Assembly (NCBI GenBank): GCA_944474755.1
Contig: OX104113.1
Coordinates: 65,988,074-66,052,073 of the forward strand
Origin: Limnoperna fortunei
Lineage: Eukaryota; Mollusca; Bivalvia; Mytilida; Modiolidae
Length of the DNA: 64,000 nucleotides
Reading direction: 5' to 3'
The position numbers and the translations under genes were made by a program. The first letter of the stretch is position 1. Every line of letters begins with the position of its first letter. A model generated the notes under the pieces. The model had not been told where the DNA came from and searched no databases. It saw nothing but the letters and a program-made list of their open reading frames with translations. This document shows, piece by piece, positions 35,437-48,433 of this stretch.

Positions 35437-35706
35437 TTGTTTGTTTGTTTGAATGGTGTTTTAATGCCACTTTCAGCAATTTTTCAGCTATATCATGGCG
35501 TCCAGTTTTTATTTGGGAAGGAAGCCGGAGAACCTGGATAAAACCCCCGACCTGCTGTAGGAAAACTGGCAATCCTTGTCAATTAAGGTTGGAGTCGAGT
35601 ACACCCTGCCTGCAGTCAAAATCAACCCGCAATCTCAGTGTTGACAGACAACATGATCAATAGTAGACAAACTACCTTAAACTACCTGAGGCCCCCCCCC
35701 CCCCCC
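35437..35706 (-). mobile_element. SINE copy with poly-C at the tRNA end
   Basis: Tail, central box and tRNA head are present with substitutions. The end that should read ccaccgaggcccc is altered and runs into about 17 C residues (35690-35706). Intron 4. Confidence 0.88.
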
Positions 35707-36953
35707 TTCCTTTTTTATCTGTGTTCTGAAGTACAATGAAGAAAATGGTGCTATCTAGAATGAAGGACCATAAATAAAAAGTATCATTGAACAATGACCA
35801 CCCATACTAAGTTTTTTTTATATAAGTGATTTGTCAAAATTAACATAATTTGGGTAATTCTAATTGTGGACCAAGACTGTAAAATACAATTTACAAATTT
35901 TTAAAATACAGGCCAATTGCTTTGTGATTTAATAATAACATGTGATGAAAACACAGAGAATGACCTTTCATGATAAAATGGATAACAAATAATGATGCAG
36001 GTTCTGTATAAACACAGTCATAACAAAAATATTGAAAACCATTGTTATAACCAATAGTTACACATTATATTTTTATAATGAACAGAAAAAAACTAGTTGA
36101 AGTAAAAATTATCTCAATTCTATAGACCATTTCAATGGTGTCTATAATTCTGGAATTTCCATCCTGTCAGAAAAATGAAATTGCCTCTATTTACCGGAAA
36201 GTCATTCCAAAGCTCTAAAGTCATTAATAAGGAAAAATTTGGTGTCCAATTCAATCTCTGCAGCTATTCTAACTAGGTTAATGAACTCCCAGAATTCCAA
36301 ATTATGGTAATGAGCAGTTACTTAACACTGGAAGAGCTCAATATAAAAACACAGCATAGTTTTAATTGCTTCTTTAAAGTAAGCAATTAACTGTCTTAGT
36401 CTGGTTCTATGACTGCTTTTATTATTATTACCACAAATTTTATTGAACATAACCAGTAACTTGAGCTTTTGTATTTCTTTTTTGAAATGTTTATTTTCTT
36501 CTGTCTGTTGGGAGCTTTAAATTACCGGTATATTTTATTTCTACTCCAGATGAATCAAAAAAATATGCGTAATTACAGCAAATTTGACAGATTGTGAAAG
36601 TGCTAAACACTTCTATTTCTCAAGTAGCAGTTTCCTTTACCCAGGAAAACATAAAACGGATTTTCCACACATTCACTTAAAATACAATAATCTGTTCATT
36701 AAAGGATTTTTTGTTCTCTCTTAACTTTTCTGTCTGCATGTGGCGTCAGCAAATTTGCCTTCTTTTACTGCCAATTGTAATTTTACAAAACCAACAAACA
36801 AAGCATGCTTTGTTCTTCTTACATGTACTTACTCCCATCTTAAGACAGGGTTAATAAGCCGAATTCATCTTTCCCACGATAAGTCAAGTATGAACTGACT
36901 GCATGTTAAAGGCACTTATGTTTCCAGTGTTAAGACATGAATAATTTACCGAC

Positions 36954-37027
36954 CTCTTTCTTTATAACATCTTTAGGCAGTAATTCTATGACATCTAGTA
37001 ATGTTTCTAACCAGGCACTTGAGACAT
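36954..37027 (-). CDS. PPP4R4: PPP4R4 exon 4 (HEAT repeat)
   Basis: 74 nt with acceptor TTTCAG|AT. It codes VSSAWLETLLDVIELLPKD and ends KKE; the vertebrate protein has VSSAWLETLLAVIEALPKD, one of the strongest matches in the gene. Frame continuity into exon 5 requires the donor GAG|GTCGGT, which is unusual. A better looking GTAAAT donor 4 nt downstream would break the frame. Confidence 0.93.
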
Positions 37028-37870
37028 CTGAAATGGAACCGAATTCATTTTTTATACTAGAGAAGAGAAATCAGGATTTTATTGTAAACATGTTTAATTT
37101 CCTGTTATGACAGAACTACAGGTCAGGAAACATGTTCAAATATAACAGTTCTTGACCAGATCAATTACCATGGAAATTTTTTTGTGTCTTGACTTTTGAC
37201 TATTGATTACACAGCAATTCTAGTTATAATTGGACCATAAAAAATCCTAAAGCCTATAAAATATCCTTTCACTGGTTGTCACAAAAAAAGGAAACAAAAA
37301 CTGAACTATTTTCTGGGATCTCTATGTGGGCTATAGTACTACTTCACATTTTATCTCCATGGGCTTATGATAAGAACTGCATCATTTTACAGTAAACATT
37401 TGACATTAAATGTATATTAAATGAGGGCCTTGTTCAGTGGCCTAGTTTGTAACTGTCTTGCTTTTTATAAATAAATCTTTATTATTATTATTATTTATAA
37501 TGAATGGTGATTCCATACATTTGGTTCCAAATAAAAAAAATTTTATTTGGAAAAAGACTAACAAAATTCTTCCCAGACATGATCCCTTCTGTAGAGTTAA
37601 GCTGACAGGAAAAATCCCTGAAATATAAAGTTTGACAGAATCCGAAAGAATCTCCCTTCGAATCTTTAGTATATACTTTTTTTAATGACACTTTTTTATT
37701 ATGTACACACCTTGAAACCTTCTACATATAAAGGTAAAATTTAAAGAACAATGTAATTATTTGACTATAAAAATCTGAAGTTTAGGCAGTTCTATCTATC
37801 CATTATTGTTGTTGGTCTCAACATGGAAAACTTATTTGCAAAGCTTAACATTAATTAATTTCTTTGTGTA

Positions 37871-38107
37871 CAAGCCTAATTACAGCAGATCATACATATA
37901 CAGCTACAATGTATCTTTAGCAAAACATTCTGAACTTTTAAGCAACCATTCAAACTGGTATTGCTTCAATGTACAATTAGTTGAATTTTAACATAAACTG
38001 GTATGAACATGAACTTTGAAAATTAATAGGGAAAGAGGGAAATTGAACATTCTACAGGGAGGATTTTGATCCCCAACCACTATTGACATATAGTAATATA
38101 AGCCTAC
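37871..38107. repeat. 237-bp duplication, copy 2
   Basis: Identical to 33852-34088 and in the same orientation, 4019 bp away. The flanks differ on both sides. Intron 3. Confidence 0.93.
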
Positions 38108-38642
38108 ATATACAACTTACAGTCCAACAAATATAACATAAGCAATACTTCTAACTCTGTGCTGTTATAAATATAAGCTGGCAATTTTTGCCATGCTTTT
38201 TCTCAATTTTGAGAGAGATGTCTGTCCGGTTTATTTACATAACCCTAGAGGTCAATGATATTAACTACAAATGATTTTAATTTCCTTTCTGATAAGAAAT
38301 TGATTGAACTGTTGTTATTTATGCAATGATCTCAACCCAATTTATTTTGACCCCAAAGATTTCTGCTTGATATATGTAACAATATTTGTCAATATGTCAT
38401 TATATCTAATATTATTTGTAATATTTACTCTCAAAACTATGGATGCTAGTTTTGAAATTAAGATACAGTCTTAGAAAATAGAATGTTATTGTTCTCATGG
38501 GACGAAATGCTCTTATCTTTGTGACAAATCACAATTGTTGTTATAACCAGATTTGTAAAGAAACTAACATCAGTAATTTGTCATTTCTAGTAAATTGCTA
38601 TTAACCCATATAGGAATAAACCATTTTATATTAAGGGGAGTC

Positions 38643-38660
38643 GGGGGGGGGGGGGGGGGA
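38643..38660. repeat. Poly-G tract
   Basis: About 16 G residues in an A/G-rich stretch in intron 3. It could form a quadruplex with the neighbouring G runs or be a site of sequencing error. Confidence 0.8.
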
Positions 38661-39891
38661 AAGATTGATGGGATGGAGGGATATATATAGTTTTGGGGAG
38701 ATAAAACAGGTTGCCTCCTAGATAACAACATATTTTTTCTGAACACAAAATCTCCAGCCTCTACATCCCAGATAAGAAACTACTTGGTCCTTTATGAAAG
38801 GACTCAGGCAGAGTACTTTGTTTTTCAAGTCCCAGAACAATGATCATTATATATATGACACATCACATTTTGCAGCAAATATAAATTGTTGACAATAAAA
38901 TCCCAATTGATTGTCATTTTATATAATTATAGTATTTATTACCATTTTAAATCAATATCTATTGTTATATATGAGAACTTTAAGTGGCTGGAAATGAAAT
39001 ATGACACAGTTTCAAGTTTCAAATTCTGTGTTATTTTTTAAAATAATATTTAGCATTTTCCTTTAGTTTGACTTGAAATCAATACAGTACATAGTAATAT
39101 GCAGGGTGTAATAAGTGTAAATGTTTTAGTTATTGATAGGGAAATAGTTAAATTAGTATATTTACTGAATCTCATTGGTTATACATGGCAATCATGTGAT
39201 TTATATGAAACAAAGGCATATGCTTTCATGAACCTGCAACAGTGCCTATACTCAAGAATTTTTCAAACCAATATACAGACAAAATATTTAAATATAAATT
39301 AAATTTAATTTAATCTTTCACTTTCTCCCTCTATTTTCTATTGTAGATCCAACATAATTCTGTTCAGGTTATATTCTGGCAACCTTTGACCATGTGACTT
39401 ACAGCCTTAAGGACCCACAAAAGTGACAGTCTGGAACTACTACTGTCATTTTACCCATTAGTTATTCAAAGTTTAGAACTGTAAAGTACATAAATATTTG
39501 AGTTCCATCTCAAACTAACTCAATACAATAGAAGTGGAACTAAGTTTTTCCTGTAATTTGTTTCCACCTTTAGCATGTCATGTGACAAAAGTTTGTAGGT
39601 CAGGCATACATGCCAATGCTACAGATTCTGCCCGGAGGCTTCGGAATTTTTTTACCCTTGTCCAGGCTACCAAGAAGGTTGTTGAAATCTCTGGGTTTCT
39701 TCTTTTTTCAAGAAAAAAACAGAAAGTCTAAATTATTTTTAAAATTGTGTTAAAATAGCTTTTTCTAATCAAGAATTATTAACAAAATAAAAGTGCATGT
39801 CAGCTAAAAAAAACTAAACAAATAAATATTTGCACTCTGGACACCCTTCAAATAACCTAGAGATATTCTAAAATCATTTCTGGAGCCCCAT

Positions 39892-40158
39892 TTGTTTGTT
39901 TGTTTGTTTGAATGTTATTTAATGCCTCTTTCAGCAATTTTTCAGCCATATCATGGTGTCCAGATTTTATTGGAAAAAGAAGCCGGAGTATCTGGAGAAA
40001 ACCCCCACCTTCGGTAGGAAAACTGGCAATCCATGTGAATTAAGATTGGAGTTGAGCCCACCCTGAGCCCAGTGAGACTCAAACCTGCAACCTCATTGTT
40101 GACAGACCATGTGATCAATATTAGATGAACTACATTAACCACTCGGCCACTGAGGCCC
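39892..40158 (-). mobile_element. SINE copy, full length
   Basis: Complete from the (AAAC) tail to the tRNA-like head ending ccactcggccactgaggccc on the plus strand. Intron 3. Confidence 0.9.
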
Positions 40159-40925
40159 CTTGTTTATATATAGGAATGCACATGACAGTAAGAAGTGTGG
40201 ACCAGAAATTAAATTATATTTAATGAATATTTATGCTGTCTATGGTGTTTCTATTCCAATGAGTATAGAAAAATTAAAAACAAACAAATACAAAAAACAG
40301 AAACAAACCTTTCCTTACAAGTGTTTCAACGAAGAAAATTTTAGAAAAGCGATTTAATAGGTTTGTTCAAATATTTCAACATTCATTTGCATAAAACTAT
40401 GTATAAACAAAGGTCACCAGAATATAACATGAACTTGGTTATGTGGCAACATAAGAAAAAGGGAGAAGCATGTTAATTATTTAATTTCATTAGATTTTTT
40501 ATATATGTTTGCTTTTGCCATTTGTAAACTTTGAAATGTAAAATTATTAATTAAATTGTTTTAAGTTTAATGTGTACTAGTAAGTGATTTCCAAAATTAT
40601 ACCTTAGCATGCTTTATTTAAATTGATAAATTTTCACAAATTAACACTTGTAAGTAACTTGTACTTAAATTACTAAGTATATGTAATATAAGAAATACAT
40701 TTTTTTACAGGGGAATTTATTTTCAATAATTTTCTTTCAGATTGTAAGTTATTTTAAAAACATTTTTAAAATGTTTAAAATACATGCACTTTAACAAGAT
40801 TTTCCTGTTATCTATCAACAATTTACTACCCCGTTGAGGTGAAATACTAGTACGACTTTAAACAAAAATTAAGTGTACTTCAACACTTGGGATAGTAACG
40901 TCTAAATCCTTAAGGACTGTATTAC

Positions 40926-41073
40926 CTGGATCTTTACCATCAACACTGTTGAGTATTGTCTGTAGAAAAGTTTGGGTATAATTCTGTATTGGGACCAAGT
41001 TTTTCTGCAAGATCTGTAGAAAGGCAGCTGAAGCCGCATACTGCATCTCACACTGTGCCACATGGAGAACTTC
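40926..41073 (-). CDS. PPP4R4: PPP4R4 exon 3 (HEAT repeat)
   Basis: 148 nt, phase 0 start, acceptor TTACAG|GAA, donor CCAG|GTAAT. It codes EVLHVAQCEMQYAASAAF, then a segment with LVPIQNYTQTFLQTIL and GKDP. The vertebrate protein has EVLHVAGVEMQ and VPIHAYTHSFLP at the same place, so this exon is a firm family match. It follows the 10.4-kb intron 2. Confidence 0.95.
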
Positions 41074-41329
41074 CTGTAACACAAGATCATAAGTTAGTAA
41101 AGACATAATGAGGAACGGACATTTAAATCACAAAAGGTGAAAGTGGTCATCCTTAGCCATCATCATTACAAATGGTAAATTGGTCATCATCAGCCTGTTG
41201 GAATGGTATAGCATTATCAACTTTAGTGAAAATGAAGTTTCAATGTTCTTAATGCTCACATTTAAAATTTAGTTAAATAAAACAAATAAGACAACAATTT
41301 CAGACGTTATGTCTCTTAAGAGATGATTG

Positions 41330-41400
41330 ATTTATTGCCTAATGCCCAGTGAACAGTATTTCAGCTTTATTCAGGACACAAGCAAGGTAACAAACGATCA
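41330..41400 (-). repeat. Reversed (TCAA)-tail repeat fragment
   Basis: 'cagtatttcagctttattca' and 'ggacac' are the reverse complement of the tail repeat at 32895. Short and diverged. Intron 2. Confidence 0.5.
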
Positions 41401-42396
41401 ATCAATTTTAGAAAAGGGATGGACCATCGGGTTGAAAACGACTGCCACAAAAAATTGTCTTAAGTCTGCAGGTAGTGTGGCACTCCATACATGTACTATG
41501 ATCTGTGGAACCCTAATATATCCTCAAATCATCAGCAGGAAAACTGATGTACTACATTTTTTTTTAAACTCGAACATGACAATGTCATTTGTGATTCTGA
41601 TACAAATTATAACAATTTATTGGGATATTGCCTCTAAAACAGTCAAGGTTTGACTTCTAAAAGATATTATCAATCAATTAGGACACTACTTGTTAAAAGC
41701 TTGTAATAATAGTTTTTAGCCTAAACATATTTCTCAGAGTCATTGAAAATATAATTATCGTTGCATAATGTACTTGGGTACAAACAATGCAATGAAGGAT
41801 GTGTTTTAATATCAAGTGCTATAGTGATTTGCTTTCAGAATATGCCTTCACAGAAAAGCAGTATGGTGATATTAGAGTTTGAATCATTCCTTATGTCAAT
41901 AATTTTGTTCAGCTTCCAACAAATGTGTTGTAATATGTAAAGTTCAGACAATCCATATCAGATGGTGGACATTGTACACATCAACCATTGTGGCTGTGTC
42001 TGTATCATAGAAATCTAATAGTTTACAGTACTATGAATAGGGAGATATTCTATTTATAGGAATCTACACTCATCTGCACTCCCCACCCCCATATCCAAAA
42101 TCAATACACATGTAAAAAGAACTAATATAGCATCAGGGGCAGGGTATTTCCCTTTATCTTCATTTACATATTAGAATTGTAAATAGATCTTAGATCCTTA
42201 ACAAATGTTTGTTTTGCTGTGTCTACCCTAAATTTAAGAAGTGAGGAGGTAGGCCAGAAAGTACACATTTAAAAAAAAAAATTATAAACTAGATCATATA
42301 CTGATTAACTATCTAAACAACATGCTCACAAATGAACATGCTTCTTAAAGAGGAAATATACCAAACAAAAAAATTAATCACTAAAATTACCAAAAA

Positions 42397-43043
42397 CAAG
42401 TGTGGACACAAATAAATGTCTCGCCTGAATTCCTCATCAGTAACGAAAAAAATTACCTCATAAGCATTACAAAAATAGCATTAAATTGTTATCATTTAAA
42501 ATATATAAACAGACCTAATCCAAAAAACTTTAACTTAGTCACTGGACCATAAAATTGAGGTCATGGTCAGTTAAAACCTACAAGACACTGATGTACTAAT
42601 CATTAGCAATCTATATACATGTACCAAATATTGTCATTCTACCATGCGTGGTTACAGAGAAACTGCCATAACCCAAAAAGTTTAACATAATCGCTGGACC
42701 GTGAAATTGAGGTCAAGGTCAGGTGGCACCTACCAGACAGTCATGTACTATTCATCAGCAACCTATATACCAAATATTGTCATCCTACCATGCATGGTTA
42801 CAGAGGAACAACCATAACCCAAAAACTTTAACGTAGTCGGCTGGACCGTAAAATTGAGGTCAAGGTCAGGTGACAGGTGACTGACTGCCAAGTACTCATC
42901 ATAAGCTACCACTGGACCAAATTTGATGGACCTAGGGCTTGGGCTTACAAAGATATGAAGCAATATGTCCAAGTGTTTACGCCGCCGCCACCGGATTCCC
43001 ATACATATGTCTCGCCTCCAGCAACTATCATCGCGGGAGAGAC
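42397..43043 (+). mobile_element. Tandem-core element (family H), short copy
   Basis: Start caagtgtggacac, about two and a half core units, a short GCC run at 42980 and a slightly mutated terminal hairpin (tctcgcctcc...gggagaga). Intron 2, antisense to the gene. Confidence 0.88.
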
Positions 43044-43089
43044 AAAAACTATCAAAACACTAATAACAAACAGGACAAATTTGAGGATA

Positions 43090-43715
43090 TAAACTACAGG
43101 CCAACTGTCACATAAAACATTATGTAGCAGGGCTGAACTGGTCATAGATCCCATCCCCAAACAGGGCTAAACTGGTCATCAATCCCATCCCCAAACATGT
43201 ATAAATATAAACTACAGGCCAACTTTCACAAAAAACATTATGAGGCAGGGTTGAAGTTGTCATAGATCCCATCCCCAAACAGGGATAAACTGGTCATCAA
43301 TCCCATCCCCAAACATGTATAAATATGAACTACAGGCCAAATGTCATATAAAACATTGTGGCAGGGCTGAAGTAGTCATAGATCCCATCCCCAAACATGT
43401 ACGAGTATAAACTACAGTCCAACTGTCACAAAAAACCTTATGTGGCAGGGCTGAAGTAGTCATAGATACCATCCTCGATCCCATCCCCAAACATGTATTA
43501 ATATAAACTAAAGGCCAACTTTCACAAAAAAACACTAAACTGGTCATAGATACCATCCCCAAACAGGGCTAAACTTGTATCAATTCCATCCCCAAACTTG
43601 TATAAATATAAACTACAGGCCAACTTTCACAAAAAAACACTATGTGGCAGGGCTGAACTGGTCATGTCAGATCCCATCCCCAAACATGTATATATAAATA
43701 TAAACACAAACTCAG
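43090..43715. repeat. Tandem array beside the family H element
   Basis: Six units of unequal length (82-118 bp) start with 'actacaggccaactgtcac' or a variant; each holds one to three copies of 'catccccaaacatgtat'. It starts about 45 bp after the hairpin of the element at 42397-43043. No coding sense. Confidence 0.88.
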
Positions 43716-44821
43716 GCACAACCTGCAATGCTTAAAAGATAAAAAGCCTAACCCTCTTATATGGCATAAAGGACACTACACCCTAACAATGATGTCTATC
43801 TGCACTTAGTCAGTAAATATAGTAGATCAAACAATTAATCATATAAGCAATCCATTTAATAGTGCAATTAATTAACCTAACACTCCCATCTTACCTCAAA
43901 ACCTGACCTCACTAATCCCACATATCATAACTGTATAATCTAATTTATTGTGGTTATTGAATCTGTTATAAATAACCTGTTACTGAGGTAGGCTTGTGGT
44001 TCATTATTTTGTCTACATCAAACCTATCGGATTTCTTCATTTGTTACTAGAATTTCAAAGAAGTATATAGAACTGGGGTTACAAAGTGAGTGTATGAGTG
44101 AATTTACAAAAACAAAATGTGATATCTGTTGTTATACTTGTATATTATAATTTTTGTAATGTTTATTGAATGTTATTTATTCTATATGTAGTATGTAAAG
44201 AACTTGTTTCTAATCAGAAATTGTTAATTTCTGTAGGCATACAAATATGTTCAATTAAGTTTGATACAGGAAAAGGAAAAGTTACTCACTGTTGTATATT
44301 TAACTTGACTACAAATTAAAACTACATTAAAAACTTTCTTAAAATGCAGCTATGAATATTGTATGTCTTTGCACTGCATTTGAACAATAAACATATAGCA
44401 TTTGATGCACCTTTTGATTAACAAGTAAACTTCTGCAAGTGTATTCTTTTGGAATATTTGGAAACATATAATTTTAACTTTTGACCTAATTTCACATATA
44501 ATGTCCACAAATGTGTCTCAAATCAGCTTCAAACAGTAAAACAACAATTACCCAGCTGTCCCACATGTTACATCATATAACACAGGGGAAAAATCTAGAG
44601 AGGATTAGAATGCCTAAATCATTGGAGTCATATCTGGAAACACAAAAATATCATGCAAAGCAATTGAATTACCAAGAGAAAAAATTATTTTTGGCATAAA
44701 AGGGGTAAAAACATGATTTCTGAGAGTGAATATGTATTGCATATTTTTAGATTCTGGGATAGTAAAGACCTCTGCATAAACATGTAGGATTACTGGAAAC
44801 AAAACACATATAATATAGAAG

Positions 44822-44890
44822 ATTGACTGATTGTTGTTTAAGGTCAAGCAAGCAATATTTCAGCTATATTCAGGACATGAAATATAGTAG
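44822..44890 (-). repeat. Reversed (TCAA)-tail repeat fragment
   Basis: 'gattgactgattgttgttta' and then 'gcaagcaatatttcagctat' match the reverse complement of the tail at 32895. Confidence 0.6.
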
Positions 44891-45063
44891 TCTATTTACT
44901 TATACTATGTTTGTATTTTGCAGTTCCAATAGAATTAAGGAAGCATTAGGTGAATATGTAATTACATAACCTTCAACAGTGTACAATAACAGGAAGAGAC
45001 CAAAACTTGACCTGATATTGACTACACATAAATCAATATAAATAAAGCAGAAAATGGCATATT

Positions 45064-45962
45064 GTAGGTTTGTTTATTTTAATGCTTTTTTTAGCAACTT
45101 TTCCTAGAAGAAGTCATGGAAACTGATAAAAAAGTGTAACCATAGGCAGGAAAACTGGCAATCCTTGTCTATTAAGGCACTCTCAGGGACAGAAAACATA
45201 ACTGATTCCCAGATTCAACCTCTTCCACATGTCATCCTCCATTTAATGAGAGACTACATTTGTCATCTGCCGGTGGTGTTTGTGAACAGAATGGTGTTTG
45301 TAAAACAATAGTCAAGATCTTATTTATTTTTACATAGTCTATTTATACCCATTTGATACAGTATTACATTAAATTTACTGTGTTCGTACACAAAGCTTTT
45401 CTCTCATGGCATAAACGTTAACCATTGTGTGGCAGAGGTGACTGTGGTTGATGTAGGATACACAGAATCCTTTGGGTGTAGATTGCTATTAAGGCTGGAG
45501 TTAAAAACATGCTGCCCAAAGTCAATCTCAAACTCACAACCACAGTGTTGGATGCCAGATGACTACTACATTAACCTATCAAGGCTGGAGTCAAGAACAT
45601 GTTGCCAAAAGTCAATCTCAAACTCACAACCACAGTGTTGGATGCCAGATGACTACTACATTAACCTATCAAGGCTGGAGTCAAGAACATGTTGCCAAAA
45701 GTCAATCTCAAACTCACAACCACAGTGTTGGATGCCAGATGACTTTACTACATTAACCTATCAAGGCTGGAGTCAAGAACATGTTGCCAAAAGTCAATCT
45801 CAAACTCACAACCACAGTGTTGGATGCCAGATGACTTTACTACATTAACCTATCAAGGCTGGAGTCAAGAACATGTTGCCAAAAGTCAATCTCAAACTCA
45901 CAACCACAGTGTTAGATGCCAGATGACTTTACTACTTTAACCCCTCTGCCACCTAGGCCCCA
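45064..45962 (-). mobile_element. SINE with its tRNA-like part tandemly amplified
   Basis: 45064-45180 is a diverged SINE body. 45491-45962 holds five units of 90-92 bp, each covering the tRNA-like B-box region ('ggctggagtcaagaacatg' to 'ttggatgccagatgac'). The last unit ends in the SINE's A-box end (ctgccacctaggcccc). The open frame across it (45429-45848) is a by-product of the 90-bp period. Confidence 0.85.
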
Positions 45963-48168
45963 ATATTTTGTAAAATAATCGTAAAATGATCATATTTATA
46001 TTGTAAATTTAACTCTGTAATCTAGAATCTTTGAATTTAACTGATCAACAACAACAATAAACTAGACCAAATGTGCAGAAAAACATATCTGATACAAAAT
46101 CTACCACCTATGGGCTGATTTGATAGTTGAACGTTATAAAAATTCAAACCAAATTCTAGTTTTGGAAGAAAGTTTTAATTTAGTAAACAAGCTTGTACAA
46201 CAAAACTAATCATTTAGTTTACTCGGATATATGTATTGTCCACAGTGAGTCAGAACAAAACAAATTACACACATTCATCACAACAGATAAGTACTCCATT
46301 GCTCCTGAACTCATCTACTTATCTACTGTTGTTTAAATGATTATCCCTGTTTATGTGGCTTAGTAATACACCATAAACATAACCCAAAATAAAACAATTA
46401 TCTTCAGTGACGAAATAGAGAGTGATCTCAAGGGTGTCTGAATCATTCACAATAATGGAATAATCAATCAAAACAAAGACGTCAATAAAAGTCAAAAGGC
46501 GCCATTATAATATTCATATCCATTAAACAATGAACTGACCATCTCTATATTAACAATTATACCTTAAATAGCACCAATTATTTCAATATAAAAAGAAAAA
46601 TTCAATAGAAAATTGGCAGAATCTAGCATTTAAATCATAACTGTATTCTTTCCATATTCTCTAATCTTATCAAATGGTGTTTGATGGTGGTTTAACATTT
46701 TTTATCCCTTTACCATATGGCTTTCAATGTTAACAGGATATTACAATCATCTATCACTTGTTTGTATTCATCCATTGTAATGTGGTTTAAGGACTTTGAG
46801 TTCAGAAATTTTGCCAAAAATATAATGCTGAAACAAGCCAATTTATATAAAATGTATCAGCAAACGAGTGCCAAGTCGAAGCCTACATTTTTTGTTTTAA
46901 TTATTGTGTCAGTAATGCTATGTATTCCTTGTCATATAGGATAACTTATCTGATATCATCGTAGGCAAAAGAATGCATTCTTATCATTGTTTACTGCAGT
47001 TTTCTCCTTGTGCAGTTATACTCCAAGGCAGGACACTGTATTTAAAATTTGTTTACATGTTTATATTTTTTTCAAAATAAAGTTGATCTAAGGAAGTTTT
47101 GAGAAAGAATAATAGCTATAATGCAAAGCTTCAGATAAGCCTGGGTTTTTTTTGTGTGATTACAGAATTCGTTAAAGCTGTCACACAATACTGTAAGTTC
47201 GAAATATTAAACCCAATAATTACGACAAGTCAGCCAAAAGTTTTACCCTGAAGCAATGTTCTAGCAGCTGGGAAATAATCAAAACATCACAGATATATAA
47301 AAATCTGCTGATAAAAAAGTCTGAAAAGTATCAAATGGTCCTCTGATGTAAAGAGAGCATTTTACTATTATGTGGATATCCCTGTTTTAAATGCAGTTTT
47401 TTAGTTTTGACACAATGTCAATAATTTTCAGCACAATGAACTGTCAAAAAATGAGACTAAGGCATAAACTTGTAAAGATACAATTAAATTTTTCAAAGTC
47501 AAGTGTCATACAAAGTGCAATATTTTAAAAAAATCTATTCACGAAATGTTTCTATGCTACTTTGTTAAAATGACATATATTTCAATTAATTAAAAGATAT
47601 TGATTAATTGAGCAAATCGTTTGAAGTCAAGAAGCATACAACAGGCATAACTTTTAAAAAGGCATCAGAGTAACACCACACTGATGATCTTGAAAGCTGC
47701 AAATTGAACTTATGCAAGCATAAATATATATATGTATATTTAATTTGCTTGTCCTCTTGGGAAAGAAAGAAAATGTTTCTTGACCCAATTCTAGAAAATA
47801 TTATGAGCAAAAAATGTGTTTCATTAAATTTTATTTGGCACTCGGTAAAATGAAAAATTCAACTTTTGTCAAAAACAGGTCTAATTCTAGCAATTTCTTT
47901 AAATAGATTTTTTGATAAATGTCCCATATTCCATGCTATAAGGCAAATATTCTTATAACAAAATAAACTTAATAAATGATGAGTCAATGCTTGTGCTTGG
48001 AAGGTGGAGTGGGGCTGCAGAGAACTTGTTTGGACCTTTGCTTTTTGGTCATTTGGACATAACAGGAAAAGTTAAGTTTCATAAACAAAATTAACAGGTT
48101 CAAATGAGACTGTCATTGCTTAACTTGACTTTCTAGTTATTGTAAATGCAGCTAAAGGTTGGGTTTTT
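45963..48168. other. PPP4R4: Part of PPP4R4 intron 2, nothing recognised
   Basis: AT-rich sequence between two SINE copies. Small open frames (46717-46944 plus, 47604-47810 minus) have no supporting feature. Confidence 0.6.
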
Positions 48169-48433
48169 TTTGTTTGTTTGAAATGTGATTTATGCCACTT
48201 TCAGCAATTTTTCAGCTATATCATGGCGTCCAGTTTTTATTGGGGAGGAAGCCAAGAGTATCCAATGAAAACCCCCAACCAGCAGTGTGACAACTGGCAA
48301 TCCCTGTAAATTAAGATTGGAGTTGAGTACACCCTGCCTGCAGAGAGACTCGAACCCACATCCTCAGTGTTAACATACCAGGTGACCAATAGTAGATGAC
48401 CAACTACCTTAACCACTCGGCCACTGAGGCCCC
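48169..48433 (-). mobile_element. SINE copy, full length
   Basis: Complete copy in intron 2 with the tail at 48169 and the head ccactcggccactgaggccc at the other end. Some substitutions in the centre. Confidence 0.9.

Noticed and set aside
45429..45848. Long plus-strand open frame with repeated peptide
   Set aside because: It is the read of the 90-bp SINE-head array; the period divisible by three keeps the frame open. No start context or domain.
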